Origin: a virus
DNA length: 20,342 nucleotides
Direction: 5' to 3' (one strand)
Virus record (IMG/VR): IMGVR_UViG_3300037587_000108
Coordinates: 1 to 20,342 of that record
The position numbers were made by a program, and so were the translations under genes. Within the stretch, counting starts at the first letter, position 1, and every line of letters begins with the position of its first letter. This document shows positions 1 through 8,080 of the stretch, one piece after another. The notes beneath the pieces are model-generated. The model was not told the origin of the DNA, searched no databases, and worked only from the letters and a program-made list of their open reading frames with translations.

Positions 1-64
1 GTTGAACTCTAGCCGCTTCTCTAGCTGCGTCTTGCGCGCCTGTCGGGTCAAGAATATCAACCAT
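1..64 (-). CDS. Partial CDS, N-terminus of a probable virion protein
   Basis: An ATG at 64-62 overlaps the TAA stop of the upstream gene (TAATG), and the frame stays open to the window edge. It gives 21 residues beginning MVDILDPTGAQDAAREAARV. The Ala/Arg-rich helical start and the position after the Gly-rich protein fit an internal virion or ejection protein, but this is inference from order only. The rest of the gene lies outside the window, so no function can be assigned. Confidence 0.6.
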   Translation of the reverse strand, partial: MVDILDPTGAQDAAREAARVQ

Positions 65-840
65 TATCCAATCCTCCCAAGTGCGCCGGGGAACGCTTGT
101 AAATTAACCGCAGGCAGAGGCCCTTGACGGTTTAGAAATTGCCGTTGTTGTAACGCTCCTAGTTGCGGGAACTGAGGTGTTTGCTGTGTTGGAACTAGTC
201 CTGATTGCCTGCCTGCTGCTGCAACCTGTAGAGCTTGTCCTTCACCACCAAGCTGCGCTCCTCCTGGTCCCCCTTGTAATCCTTGCCCGCCTAGTGAGAC
301 TCCCGCCAATCCTGGCGCTGCTTGTCCTGGTGCTGCTTGTCCTGGTGCGAATCCACCGGGAGGGGCTTGTGTTGCCTGTTCTGCGGATGGGCCTATAGCC
401 GCGCCAATTCTGGCACCTGCTGTCGCACCGGTTAAAGGCCCTATTCCAGCTAATGTTCCCGCTAATGCTCCGATGCCTGCCCCAATCTGTGCCGGTGATA
501 GATTAGATATGAATTGAGCGAACGCTGATGGCTCCTGTACTTGGCTAAGCGCTCCTTCAAGCCCTCCGGGGGCTCCTTCGCTCGTGCTTGTTACATCGCC
601 TGTTTCTGGATCTAGGCCTATCGTTACTCCACCGCCTAGATCAACAGATAATTCCCCTCGACCGCTTAAACCACCGCGATCACCACCAGCACCACCAGCC
701 TCTGCCGCCCCGTCATCCTCATCACCCATCCCGCCACCGGGCTCACCAGCGCCTGGTCCTGTGCCTCCCGTGCCTTCGCCTTGTCTGTTCAGGATGCCCA
801 TCGACATAAGGCGATTAATCTTTTCATCATTCCAAATCAT
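64..840 (-). CDS. Gly/Ala-rich virion protein, possible ejection protein
   Basis: A 258-residue protein of strongly biased composition. Residues 1-20 form a short helical head, 21-100 are Gly-rich and acidic, and 119-150 are a Gly/Ala/Ile-rich hydrophobic stretch (GAGIGALAGTL, then GARIGAAIG) of the glycine-zipper kind that can insert in membranes. The C-terminal third is Gln/Pro/Gly-rich with a short tandem repeat (GQAAP twice). ATG follows an AGGGC Shine-Dalgarno site. In P22-like phages the ejection proteins are encoded after the tail accessory factors, which is where this gene lies. A membrane-active ejected protein is therefore plausible, but I do not recognise the family. It could also be a flexible tail or head component. 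Confidence 0.7.
   Translation of the reverse strand: MIWNDEKINRLMSMGILNRQGEGTGGTGPGAGEPGGGMGDEDDGAAEAGGAGGDRGGLSGRGELSVDLGGGVTIGLDPETGDVTSTSEGAPGGLEGALSQVQEPSAFAQFISNLSPAQIGAGIGALAGTLAGIGPLTGATAGARIGAAIGPSAEQATQAPPGGFAPGQAAPGQAAPGLAGVSLGGQGLQGGPGGAQLGGEGQALQVAAAGRQSGLVPTQQTPQFPQLGALQQRQFLNRQGPLPAVNLQAFPGALGRIG
317..346. repeat. 15-bp tandem repeat (two copies)
   Basis: The plus-strand unit gctgcttgtcctggt occurs at 317-331 and is repeated exactly at 332-346, with a partial unit (cctggc) just before it. On the coding strand it encodes the repeated GQAAP block of the Gly-rich virion protein. Exact identity of the units suggests recent slippage. Confidence 0.8.
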
Positions 841-849
841 AATTATGCC

Positions 850-1185
850 CTATGTTATTTCCTTACCTGATACTCGAAAGACAATAGATGTCGCTGTACT
901 TGACTCCATTCTCAACGTCCCGCCTGGAGGTATAAACTGGTTCACAATCGCAGAGCCAAGACTGTCTTTATTCCTGACTACGATAGTCAAAGGCACAACA
1001 GCGGGTAATGTTGTCCCTGTAGCGTCAAAGATATACGCCTTATAAGAGGCATTGGCTCCAGTATTATTAGAGGCAGTGAATGCAGTTATAAGCGTGCCTC
1101 CATCAGTTGCAGGCGATTCATAAAACTCCTGTATCGTGTCCACAAGCGTATTCTGGACGCTGTTAACCAATACTGCATCAGCCAT
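850..1185 (-). CDS. Small phage structural protein, 111 residues
   Basis: The product (start MADAVLVNSVQNTLVDTIQ) is beta-rich, with alternating hydrophobic residues and Gly/Pro turns (IPPGGTLRMES) typical of a single beta-sandwich domain. It has no Cys, signal peptide or membrane segment. ATG overlaps the TAA of the upstream fibre candidate (TAATG), so the two are translationally coupled. A small tail, fibre-associated or decoration protein is likely from its place among tail genes. The family was not recognised. Confidence 0.65.
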   Translation of the reverse strand: MADAVLVNSVQNTLVDTIQEFYESPATDGGTLITAFTASNNTGANASYKAYIFDATGTTLPAVVPLTIVVRNKDSLGSAIVNQFIPPGGTLRMESSTATSIVFRVSGKEIT

Positions 1186-2444
1186 TAGTTGACCCTTCCT
1201 GTAGCGCTGGAAACAAGAATATTAACTGTGGAAGTTTCATTTGTTGCGAAGTATTCCACGAAAGTGGCTGTAGCGAATATCTCTTGCCAAGGAATAGTTA
1301 TTGATGCGGGGTTGCCAGCAGATGAATTGGCTGTACGTTTTGAATTAGGGACTACTGATCCATCGATGGCTACCTCTATGGAGATATTAACAGCGCCACC
1401 CGAAACTGGCTCTACTGTAAATGATCCAGTGATCGGTAACGTGGCATCCTTACCGCCATCATAGGTAAGCCTGCCTGCTGTAGTCCCTGTCATCTGGCTG
1501 GATCTCTCAACAACCCAAGTACCGGCCACAAGGACAGGAGTACCTGCCACAGCTATTACCGTCGCTGTTGCATTAGCCTGCATTGATAACAACCCATCAG
1601 GACGAGTATCGGCAATGTCATCGTTATGGAAGAAGTTCCACAACGCATCATCTACGGTGACACCGGACAATATAGTTCCTGCTCCTGACGTTAACATCCT
1701 TGTGACAATGGCTGTGCCGCCTGTGTTTATATTTGCAGATGATGCAGCGCCAGTTATGAGAGTTGTGCCCGCTCCTAAATTCGCTAGAATTAGGTCTAAA
1801 ACAATTGCATCAAATGTGGCAGTCCCGAAGTTAAACAGGCTACCCCCTGTCAAATTGGTGGCTGAAACTTCCCATAGCCAAGTATTCCAATTTCCTGTAA
1901 TTGTGCAGCCACTTGATGTTATAGATGCCGGGCTCACATTGGTAAACCGAACTGTCGAACCGCTTGCCCCTCCGCTATTAAATAATCCGAAAGTCGAGCA
2001 AGAAACAGTACAGTCGGCCATTCTAAACAATGTATCAGTGTTGTCTGAAAAGTTAATTACTCGGCCTGATGCGCATGAGATCGTAAGATCGCTAATTCTC
2101 GCAGTATCGTTCAGAATAGTGAACATATCTGCTGTGCCAGTATATGTAAGAGTTACAGCAACAGACTCTATTCCTGATACAGCGCAACCATCTCCCATCA
2201 CTAGCTCATTGGTACCAAGACTAATATCATCACCGATTAGATATTCTGTATCATCAGCAAGTGTGATAACACCAGAAACAGGCGTAGGAAAGTCAGCTAA
2301 AACGTTCACCACGACTCTCTGAGTAGGGCCAGTGAGGCCAAACAATTCAGTGTCATTAGCGTTCACTTTAATAAAAGCATCACGCCATGTATCACCTGTG
2401 CCATCGTTAGCGGCTGCACCTACATTGATTAATTGCTGGGCCAT
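1185..2444 (-). CDS. Beta-rich tail fibre/spike candidate
   Basis: A 419-residue protein. Residues 1-35 carry the motif INVGAAANDGTGD followed by AFIKVNANDTELF, an N-terminal module found in many phage tail, baseplate and fibre proteins. Residues 45-270 show short repeating beta strands rich in Thr, Ser, Gly and Asn (ISDLTISCASG, FRMADCTVSCS, then later rungs), suggesting a right-handed beta-helix. The C-terminal ~130 residues look like a beta-sandwich. No enzymatic residues can be named. It follows the gp10-like adaptor and an 87-residue protein, a usual site for a receptor-binding or tail-tip protein. ATG follows a GAGG site inside the end of the upstream gene, whose stop is one base away. 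Fibre versus spike is not settled. Confidence 0.7.
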   Translation of the reverse strand: MAQQLINVGAAANDGTGDTWRDAFIKVNANDTELFGLTGPTQRVVVNVLADFPTPVSGVITLADDTEYLIGDDISLGTNELVMGDGCAVSGIESVAVTLTYTGTADMFTILNDTARISDLTISCASGRVINFSDNTDTLFRMADCTVSCSTFGLFNSGGASGSTVRFTNVSPASITSSGCTITGNWNTWLWEVSATNLTGGSLFNFGTATFDAIVLDLILANLGAGTTLITGAASSANINTGGTAIVTRMLTSGAGTILSGVTVDDALWNFFHNDDIADTRPDGLLSMQANATATVIAVAGTPVLVAGTWVVERSSQMTGTTAGRLTYDGGKDATLPITGSFTVEPVSGGAVNISIEVAIDGSVVPNSKRTANSSAGNPASITIPWQEIFATATFVEYFATNETSTVNILVSSATGRVN

Positions 2445-2445
2445 T

Positions 2446-2709
2446 CTACGCCTCGTCTTGATCTACAAAAAGAACATCTGAGTCTACAGAAAATCCGGTG
2501 TCATCTGATGTAAGAAAATCTCCAGAACCTACCCGTTCATTCAGAGATGCAATTAAACCTAAGACGCTAGAGCTTATCTGCGATTCTATTGAATCTGATG
2601 AGTCGTTAGTTGTTGTTGTCATCCGCTCTAGGAATTCATGAAACCTAGTCGTGCCGTTGCCATCCTTGGTTAATATCTCCCCTCGTCTTGGCGCTATGAT
2701 GTGTGTCAC
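2446..2709 (-). CDS. Small phage protein next to gp10-like gene
   Basis: An 87-residue protein. The start is GTG at 2709, overlapping the TGA stop of the gp10-like gene (GTGA), so it is translationally coupled to it. The N-terminal half holds a helix with TRFHEFLERMTTTTND, and the C-terminal half is acidic (SDDTGFSVDSDVLFVDQDEA). Proteins of this kind recur between tail adaptor and fibre genes of podoviruses, but I know no function. A connector or chaperone role for the following fibre protein is only a guess. Confidence 0.65.
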   Translation of the reverse strand: MTHIIAPRRGEILTKDGNGTTRFHEFLERMTTTTNDSSDSIESQISSSVLGLIASLNERVGSGDFLTSDDTGFSVDSDVLFVDQDEA

Positions 2710-4178
2710 TGTGTACCGCCTTCTGCATTGGCCTCAAGCTTCAGGATATTGCGTTTAACCGGATCAGATCCGCTAAATCTTAAAACCCTCTGGTTGGGTA
2801 TATCACCCTGTCTGCGCCAAATAGTTCTCTGGTTCCGTTCCCCGATTTTGCCATAGTTACGGCTGAACTCGCTTGAGAAGGTTCCCAGCGCTCCCCCCTC
2901 ATCTGAGAAGTCCATTCTGACAACCGGATCAGATCCCTGTCCTGTCGTTAGGCCTACTCCCGCTTCCATGAATACTTCGACTTCACCGAAGAAAGATCGC
3001 TGACCCTGGTTTGAGAATGGCGAAGTAGACTTAGACCAAAACAGGACGTTCCCATACTCATCAAACGTTTCTAAATCCAACTCACCAATACGACCGTCAA
3101 TCTGATCACCGACTAGAAGTTTTCCGCCTAGCCTGATCATTGAATTTACACGCCAACGGTTATCAGTAACCCCTGTTTGGCGCTCATGCCATGTGCTGCT
3201 GCCTGCTAGTGCAGATGTAGTGGCATCATAAACAAATGTCTTAGAGGGGATTCTGCTCGATGTGAACGTGAACCCCACAAAGAAGTTGCCACCCTCTGAA
3301 TATACCCAAGAGAATGCATCTGATATCTCTGCCTCTGTAAATTTCTGGATAGCATTGTCGATAGCTGATGTGCTGATCTTCTGAACTGAGCTTGAGCCGG
3401 TTACTTTCCAGACTGCAGCCTCTTCATTCCTACCACCACCGACAAAAACGAATGTATTATCAAACTCAGCCAGAGTGAATCGACCATACACGCCTTTCTG
3501 AATGTTCGCGCCTGGTATCCGTTGAAATGGGAAGCCTGAGCCGCCTACATTTTGGAATAGCTCGATTGTCTCTTCACCACCTACAAACAATTCGTTGTGG
3601 TTAACATGCAGAGCAACAATTCTATCTGGGTTAATCTCTGCCGTCCCGAAGTCCAGAGCGTCGTAGCTAAATGGGTCATTAAGGGCTGAATTGAAAAACA
3701 CACTGCCATCAGCGGAACTGAATACAAAGAAGCCGTCTTTGAATACGACTGTACTAGAAGTTATAAAGTCGATGTCTGTAATTTTAGCTAGCGTATTTGC
3801 AACGTTGTCAAAGGCGAACGAAGCACCACCAGGCACGACGATTACAATAAACTGCCCGTTATTAGCCAGCGATACCCTGCCCGATCCTGTGATAGAGCCA
3901 AGATCAACTATTACGCCCGCCGTAGTGACAGAGTAAAGCCGTGCCCCGTTGATGAAATAGCCCACGCCTTTCATCACTTGAGAGCCGCGATTAGAACCAA
4001 CTATGATCGCGCCTGATGTTGGATGTGTCTTGGTACCAGGACAGCCAAACAGAGCCCGCTGGTTGAGCGCTGTGGCCTGCGGAATGACGGGGTACAGATT
4101 GATGCACCTTTGAGCCGACAAAGGCAGAGAAGCGCTCTCATAGAACCCTGTGCCTATCTCAAGCTGAACGCGGGGCAT
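2706..4178 (-). CDS. P22 gp10-like tail hub / DNA stabilisation protein
   Basis: A 490-residue protein (P22 gp10 is about 470). The N-terminus carries RCINLYPVIPQ near residues 23-33 and LFGCPGTK soon after, resembling the opening segment of P22 gp10-type packaged-DNA stabilisation proteins. The middle shows repeated beta-strand blades (for example ELFVGGEETIELF and FVFVGGGRNEEAAVW) that fit a beta-propeller. In P22, gp10 binds below gp4 on the portal, helps hold packaged DNA and supports the tail. Its position directly after the gp4-like gene supports this. ATG overlaps the stop of that gene (TAATG). Assignment rests on motif and order; a profile search would settle it. Confidence 0.8.
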   Translation of the reverse strand: MPRVQLEIGTGFYESASLPLSAQRCINLYPVIPQATALNQRALFGCPGTKTHPTSGAIIVGSNRGSQVMKGVGYFINGARLYSVTTAGVIVDLGSITGSGRVSLANNGQFIVIVVPGGASFAFDNVANTLAKITDIDFITSSTVVFKDGFFVFSSADGSVFFNSALNDPFSYDALDFGTAEINPDRIVALHVNHNELFVGGEETIELFQNVGGSGFPFQRIPGANIQKGVYGRFTLAEFDNTFVFVGGGRNEEAAVWKVTGSSSVQKISTSAIDNAIQKFTEAEISDAFSWVYSEGGNFFVGFTFTSSRIPSKTFVYDATTSALAGSSTWHERQTGVTDNRWRVNSMIRLGGKLLVGDQIDGRIGELDLETFDEYGNVLFWSKSTSPFSNQGQRSFFGEVEVFMEAGVGLTTGQGSDPVVRMDFSDEGGALGTFSSEFSRNYGKIGERNQRTIWRRQGDIPNQRVLRFSGSDPVKRNILKLEANAEGGTQ

Positions 4179-5122
4179 TAGTCGAACTCCGGGCTGATAC
4201 TGATCGAACTCGGCTCTTCATCAAATCCCAGAATGTTCTCAAGGAACACTGCCGCTTTAGCCGTCACGCTCTGTAATTTAGCCACTGGTGCATCATAATC
4301 ATCTCCCAACCTTGCCGCTAGGTTGTAGATAACAGCCTGTAGCCACTCAACCGGTAAATCTAAGTTGTTTTCTTTGTCGTCAATATCCTCAATCGGGCGC
4401 TCGTAAGTAATACGAATGAAGTCGTCAATACTCGATGCAGTCTGCCACACGTAAAAGCGTCCATTTCCAAGCTGGGGAGAGTAGTAATAGTTAACAACGG
4501 TCCCTTCGGCTTCCTTCGCTGGTTGATTGAAGTAGTCAAATCGGCTCATCTTGGACACTTCTACTTCTGAATCGACGTTGAATGTCTTGCGACGCGCACC
4601 GATCACCTTCAAAGGCCGTTGAATCAGGTCGGTAAAGGTAAAGACGGTGCTTCCAGCTGCTGAAACAGTCGGAATACCGGTTGTAATGGTGATCTGAGTC
4701 GTCGAATCGACGCTGACGATCGTTGTCCAGTGCCGAATGCCTGAATCTAGAGCAACGCCAGCGTTATCTAGTGCAGCCATGCCGGTTGTGCTTGCAACCT
4801 CTATAACGACCGCTAATGCCGCCTCAGCGTTAGTTGTTGTGGTGCTTATGAAGTCGTCAAGGTCTGTCGCTTCGTCGCCTGTAGCGCCCAGCAAGTAGTC
4901 GGTCTTGCCTTTGTCGAGGAATATAACGCCTTCCTGCTTAGACCAGAGGTGCAGCCCTTGACCCTGCCACGCCTTAAGCATGACATTAAGTTCATCAAGC
5001 CCGTCTTGGATCTCAGATGCCTGAAGGTTTTGCTCAGCGACTTTTACACCGATCTTGCCGAAGGCTTTTTCGATGACCTTCTCGGCGGTCAATGTGAAAT
5101 CAACGCTTCCGCTTGTTGCCAT
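4178..5122 (-). CDS. P22 gp4-like portal adaptor / head-closure protein
   Basis: A 314-residue protein. The N-terminal ~60 residues (KAFGKIGVKVAEQNLQASEI, then DELNVMLKAWQGQGLHLW) match the helical signature of gp4-like head-completion proteins. The C-terminal ~70 residues (LPVEWLQAVIYNLAARLGDDYDAPV) match the conserved closing helices of the family. P22 gp4 has about 166 residues, so this form carries an insertion of roughly 130 residues between the two parts, including a Thr/Ala-rich beta segment near 85-160. Its expected role is to bind the portal ring after packaging and form the platform for the gp10-like protein. ATG lies directly after the TAG stop of the preceding gene. Confidence 0.78.
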   Translation of the reverse strand: MATSGSVDFTLTAEKVIEKAFGKIGVKVAEQNLQASEIQDGLDELNVMLKAWQGQGLHLWSKQEGVIFLDKGKTDYLLGATGDEATDLDDFISTTTTNAEAALAVVIEVASTTGMAALDNAGVALDSGIRHWTTIVSVDSTTQITITTGIPTVSAAGSTVFTFTDLIQRPLKVIGARRKTFNVDSEVEVSKMSRFDYFNQPAKEAEGTVVNYYYSPQLGNGRFYVWQTASSIDDFIRITYERPIEDIDDKENNLDLPVEWLQAVIYNLAARLGDDYDAPVAKLQSVTAKAAVFLENILGFDEEPSSISISPEFD

Positions 5123-5383
5123 CTATAAGTCATCCGGTGTCGGGTTATCGGGGAATTCATCAGAAGGTCGAACGCGGGTATCTTCAACCGCAATCTTATC
5201 TGTACGCCCTTTGATTTTGAGCTGTGGGTGTGCAGGATTCCAGTTGCGCTTATGAGTCAGCAAACCCTTTTGAGTGCCACTGAGTTTGCGCATCTCAGAA
5301 CGCTTATGCTTAAATCCGGTGATGTCATCAATCGCGTTAGAATCACCGAGCTTTAGGTTATTCCTGCGATTCTTGCGGCGCAT
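5123..5383 (-). CDS. Small basic phage protein, 86 residues
   Basis: The N-terminus is strongly basic (MRRKNRRNNLKLGDSNAIDD), followed by ITGFKHKRSEMRK; the C-terminus is acidic and Pro-rich (PSDEFPDNPTPDDL). No Cys or membrane segment is present. Its ATG overlaps the TAA of the 34-residue gene (TAATG). It sits between virion genes, and the positive N-terminus would suit contact with DNA or a scaffold. The family is familiar as a hypothetical protein beside gp4-like genes, but has no function I can name. Confidence 0.65.
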   Translation of the reverse strand: MRRKNRRNNLKLGDSNAIDDITGFKHKRSEMRKLSGTQKGLLTHKRNWNPAHPQLKIKGRTDKIAVEDTRVRPSDEFPDNPTPDDL

Positions 5384-5487
5384 TACTTAGGCTTCCGCTT
5401 AGCCTTTTTGCCACCTGTATTCTGTGGCTGGTTAGGCTCGATCTGAGAGCCTTTCTGTTGCTGTTCTGTTTGACGTAAACGGGACAT
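5383..5487 (-). CDS. 34-residue Gln/Lys-rich small protein
   Basis: This ORF runs from ATG at 5487 to TAA at 5385-5383 and encodes MSRLRQTEQQQKGSQIEPNQ followed by a basic tail ending KKAKRKPK. A strong GAGGTGAT Shine-Dalgarno site lies 3-4 bases before the ATG, and the stop overlaps the next start (TAATG). These two features argue that it is translated despite its size. The low-complexity Gln/Lys composition suggests a disordered peptide. Function unknown. Confidence 0.6.
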   Translation of the reverse strand: MSRLRQTEQQQKGSQIEPNQPQNTGGKKAKRKPK

Positions 5488-5530
5488 AGATCACCTCAAA
5501 GTAGGAAGCCTTCCTTGGCAAGAGAAACTA

Positions 5531-6493
5531 TTAAGACGCCTGAATAGAGCTGATAGACGTTGCGCTCGCCGCTGGACCGTTGACGAACACGCCGGTAGTA
5601 GTAGATAGGGCTGTACACCCGACCTCCATGCCACCCTGGACAACGATCACGCCCTGAGTCTGCGCACTGTCAAACTTGATAGCCTGTGCAGGATCAGCTG
5701 AACCAAGTACCGCGTTAATGTAAGTGCAGTTCTTGAGCAACAACATCCGCTCGATATCAGTTGCTCCGGTGCCGTGAAGCATTGAGGCCGCTGTCGAGGT
5801 GGTGTTGATCGGGAACAAACAATCCTCAAAGATCACATCACGCGCTACTTTGCCGGAGATAGTAACCCGGTTAAATTTAACGTTGGGCCGGTTGACTGTC
5901 ACCTGATGAACCAGGGAGCCGATAGAACACCGCAGATAATACGATGAATCACCGTTACACAAGAGAACCGCAGACGTTACCTGATCGAGATCCGTAGACT
6001 TGATCAACTCGCAGTTGGTCATCTGGGTAAACTCGCCACCATCCGCAAAGGCAAAGAGGCTAGTCGCCAAGGTATCTGCTGAATCAAATTTGATATTGGT
6101 AAACGTATTACCGACACCAGTGTTCTTTACGATTGCGATTGCTGATCCGGTAGTAACGCCCATAGTCCAGCGGGTACGCTGACCGATATAGCGAGAACCA
6201 CCACCCAAGCCGACAAAGTGTATGCGGCTTTTAGTCAGATCAAGCTGATCGTTGGTTGTTGACGTAGAATGCTCCGAGTTACCAGCCATCAGAATGACGG
6301 TGTTGGTGTCTGTTACTGCCTTATCGACAGCCTGGCCAACTGTAAGAAACGCGTTTTTCCGGTCCTTACCGTTATTTCCGCCAGTTGCATCTGGATCAAC
6401 CCAAATATACTCACCGAACGTGGTAGGAACACTCGCGCCAACGGCGGGGATACCGAAGCTGGTCACGCCGTTTGGAAAATTAGTAAAGCCCAT
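5531..6493 (-). CDS. Beta-helix virion protein downstream of capsid
   Basis: A 320-residue protein. Residues 31-60 (WVDPDATGGNNGKDRKNAF, then LTVGQAVDKAV) match the usual entry motif of right-handed beta-helix proteins of the pectate-lyase type. Repeating rungs follow (RIHFVGLGGG, NTFTNIKFDSAD, QMTNCELIKS, VKFNRVTISG, VIFEDCLFPIN). No catalytic residues are obvious. The fold is common in tail spikes, but this gene lies directly after the major capsid gene and before the portal adaptors, so a head fibre, head decoration or early tail part is more likely. It has a strong TTTGAGGTGG site before ATG, suggesting high expression. Confidence 0.7.
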   Translation of the reverse strand: MGFTNFPNGVTSFGIPAVGASVPTTFGEYIWVDPDATGGNNGKDRKNAFLTVGQAVDKAVTDTNTVILMAGNSEHSTSTTNDQLDLTKSRIHFVGLGGGSRYIGQRTRWTMGVTTGSAIAIVKNTGVGNTFTNIKFDSADTLATSLFAFADGGEFTQMTNCELIKSTDLDQVTSAVLLCNGDSSYYLRCSIGSLVHQVTVNRPNVKFNRVTISGKVARDVIFEDCLFPINTTSTAASMLHGTGATDIERMLLLKNCTYINAVLGSADPAQAIKFDSAQTQGVIVVQGGMEVGCTALSTTTGVFVNGPAASATSISSIQAS

Positions 6494-6518
6494 AATACCA
6501 CCTCAAAAGTTAGAAGCA

Positions 6519-6543
6519 GTGGGGAGCCGGGTAAGCCCCCCAC
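6519..6543 (-). terminator. GC-rich hairpin after major capsid gene
   Basis: In the 58-base gap after the capsid stop, the minus-strand RNA can pair GTGGGG (6543-6538) with CCCCAC (6524-6519) around a 13-base loop. Only a weak U-rich stretch (CUUUU) follows, about 10 bases later. It may be a weak terminator or a 3' end that protects the abundant capsid mRNA rather than a full stop. Confidence 0.35.
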
Positions 6544-6551
6544 CAGTATTG

Positions 6552-7475
6552 TTACACGCCAGCTGTACCGTAAGCGCCGCGTGGATCGCTCCAGCCATAG
6601 CTTTCGCGATAGTCAGCCTTGAAACGAGCATTGGAAGTACCAAAGTCGTTGTCTTGCTCGAAACGAACCTCTTGACGAAGCTTATGCCCCATGCCGTCAG
6701 GCGCATTGGTCTTGATAAACCAGGCAGTATCAGAGGTCAGATAGTTATTAACCATGTGACCAGCAGGCAGCATTCCGGTGGACCGGAGTGCGTTCACTGC
6801 GTTATTGCCTGTGTCATTTTGAAGTACCGAATTAAGCACTCGTTCGGCTTCAAATCCCAACTTAGGCGGAACGATCAGCCGCTCACCACGAAGGGCGATA
6901 CGCAGACCTCGGGGGTCGGTAGCCTCGTTGATGACGATCAGCAGATCCTCAAGCGCAGTCTCACTAAACGCAGCCGCAACTGCCAGCTCGTTAGCAAAGG
7001 TTGTGCTATCAGATGGACCATTGACGTGAAGCGAACTAAACAGCTCGGCACCATCGCCGCCAGTCATCAGGAACGCAGAGTTAAAGCCACGGTTATAAAC
7101 GTTGGCCGCAACAACTTCACGGGTTTGAGCCATTGAGAAAGCCAACGCCCGAGCCCGACGAGTAAACAGGTTATAAAGATTGTCCTCCATCGCTTCCCGC
7201 GTGACGATAAAGCCTTTGGCATACGTCAGGTTGGGAAATTTAGGAGAGAAACCTTCCTGTTGTGAATCATAAGCGACGCCTGCGCCTTCCGTCTTAACAG
7301 GGGCTAGACCGAAACCTTCGAACTGTTGATCTTGCTCGAATGCTTTACTTGATTGCTCAGTATCGAACAACATGGTGCGCTGAATTTGATGCTCTTCATA
7401 CGCTTGCCCGAATACATTTGCAACGCCTTCGACTAAAAGGCGCGAGATATTACCAGTTGTGATTACACCAGCCAT
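6552..7475 (-). CDS. Major capsid protein, HK97 fold, Mu gpT-like type
   Basis: A 307-residue protein of the size of Mu gpT-type major head subunits (about 305). The N-terminal region forms a helix (VEGVANVFGQAYEEHQIQRT). Residues 52-76 carry FEGFGLAPVKTEG followed by VAYDSQQEG, and then come YAKGFIVTREAMEDNLY and the long helix LFTRRARALAFSMAQTREVV, as in this family. The central part (TDPRGLRIALRGERLIVPP) and the Tyr/Trp-rich end (DYRESYGWSDPRGAYG) also fit. It forms the icosahedral shell on the scaffold. AAGGAG lies before the ATG. The gene is directly downstream of the cement gene. No protease domain is fused, and no head protease gene was seen in the window. Confidence 0.88.
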   Translation of the reverse strand: MAGVITTGNISRLLVEGVANVFGQAYEEHQIQRTMLFDTEQSSKAFEQDQQFEGFGLAPVKTEGAGVAYDSQQEGFSPKFPNLTYAKGFIVTREAMEDNLYNLFTRRARALAFSMAQTREVVAANVYNRGFNSAFLMTGGDGAELFSSLHVNGPSDSTTFANELAVAAAFSETALEDLLIVINEATDPRGLRIALRGERLIVPPKLGFEAERVLNSVLQNDTGNNAVNALRSTGMLPAGHMVNNYLTSDTAWFIKTNAPDGMGHKLRQEVRFEQDNDFGTSNARFKADYRESYGWSDPRGAYGTAGV

Positions 7476-7485
7476 GATCTGCTCC

Positions 7486-8055
7486 TTATACGCCTACAGC
7501 GCCGTTGATGGTGGATTCGTTGATACGCACAATCAGAGTGGTACCTGCGGCGGCAGGGAAAGTAATATCCCCTGAGTCTTTAACACCAACAACCCGAACC
7601 TGCTCAGTAGTAGAAGCAGCATTACCGGTAGTGTTTACGACCATGTTTGAATTAACCAGACCACCGGTAGCAGTTGCAGCAGTGACAGTTACAGGAAGGT
7701 TACCGCCCACGTCAGTCAGTGCGAAAGTGCCGCCAAGGGTTTCAGCTTCATAAAGAGTGGCTGGGTCAACATTGACCTTAACGAAACCGGCAGTTGATGC
7801 AGGTAGTCCGCGTTGTTCTAGGTCAGAAATGTTTGTATCGATCGAGATAATGGAGCCGGTAATCAGATTACCAGTACCAGCAGTGATCGCATCGACTTCA
7901 GAGATACCTGTTGTAGCGTCTAGGTTACCTGTCTCAACGACATAATCACCTACTGACAACAGAGTTGCGTGCGCCGCGTCAACCGCGAACGTTTGGACCT
8001 TACCAGTGTAACTCCCACCGGACTGGTCCTGAATAGGCCTGAATCCACCAGCCAT
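7486..8055 (-). CDS. Probable head cement / decoration protein
   Basis: I place the start at ATG 8055, giving 189 residues beginning MAGGFRPIQDQSGGSYTGKV. GAGG lies 9 bases before it, while the longer reading from 8103 would add a hydrophobic leader lying over a hairpin and a T-rich run. The product is small, beta-rich and rich in Thr/Val/Gly, with no Cys, and is encoded directly upstream of the capsid gene. Small beta-barrel cement proteins commonly occupy this place. The repeated Thr/Ala/Gly strands (VTVTAATATGG, VVNTTGNAAS) fit such a fold. A cement role is inferred from order, size and composition, not from a diagnostic motif. Confidence 0.7.
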   Translation of the reverse strand: MAGGFRPIQDQSGGSYTGKVQTFAVDAAHATLLSVGDYVVETGNLDATTGISEVDAITAGTGNLITGSIISIDTNISDLEQRGLPASTAGFVKVNVDPATLYEAETLGGTFALTDVGGNLPVTVTAATATGGLVNSNMVVNTTGNAASTTEQVRVVGVKDSGDITFPAAAGTTLIVRINESTINGAVGV

Positions 8056-8080
8056 AATAGAATCCTCAAATTGAGTAATC

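Noticed and set aside
1615-2322. Plus-strand open frame of 235 codons opposite the fibre candidate
   Set aside because: Antisense to an intact gene with better protein character; the Val/Pro/Ile-rich product is typical of a shadow frame.
2585-2610. Plus-strand CTGATGAGTC, the start of a hammerhead-like core
   Set aside because: No GAAA or matching stem II, and it lies within the coding sequence of the 87-residue gene; the same holds for CTGATGAG at about 17556.
5495-5520. Short palindrome ggaagccttcc before the 34-residue gene
   Set aside because: Only 4-5 bp with a tiny loop and no T-run; too weak to call a terminator.
6252-7136. Long plus-strand open frame of 294 codons opposite the capsid and beta-helix genes
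   Set aside because: It lies antisense to two confidently assigned genes and spans their junction, its product has no recognisable pattern, and it lacks a Shine-Dalgarno site; it is a shadow of codon use.
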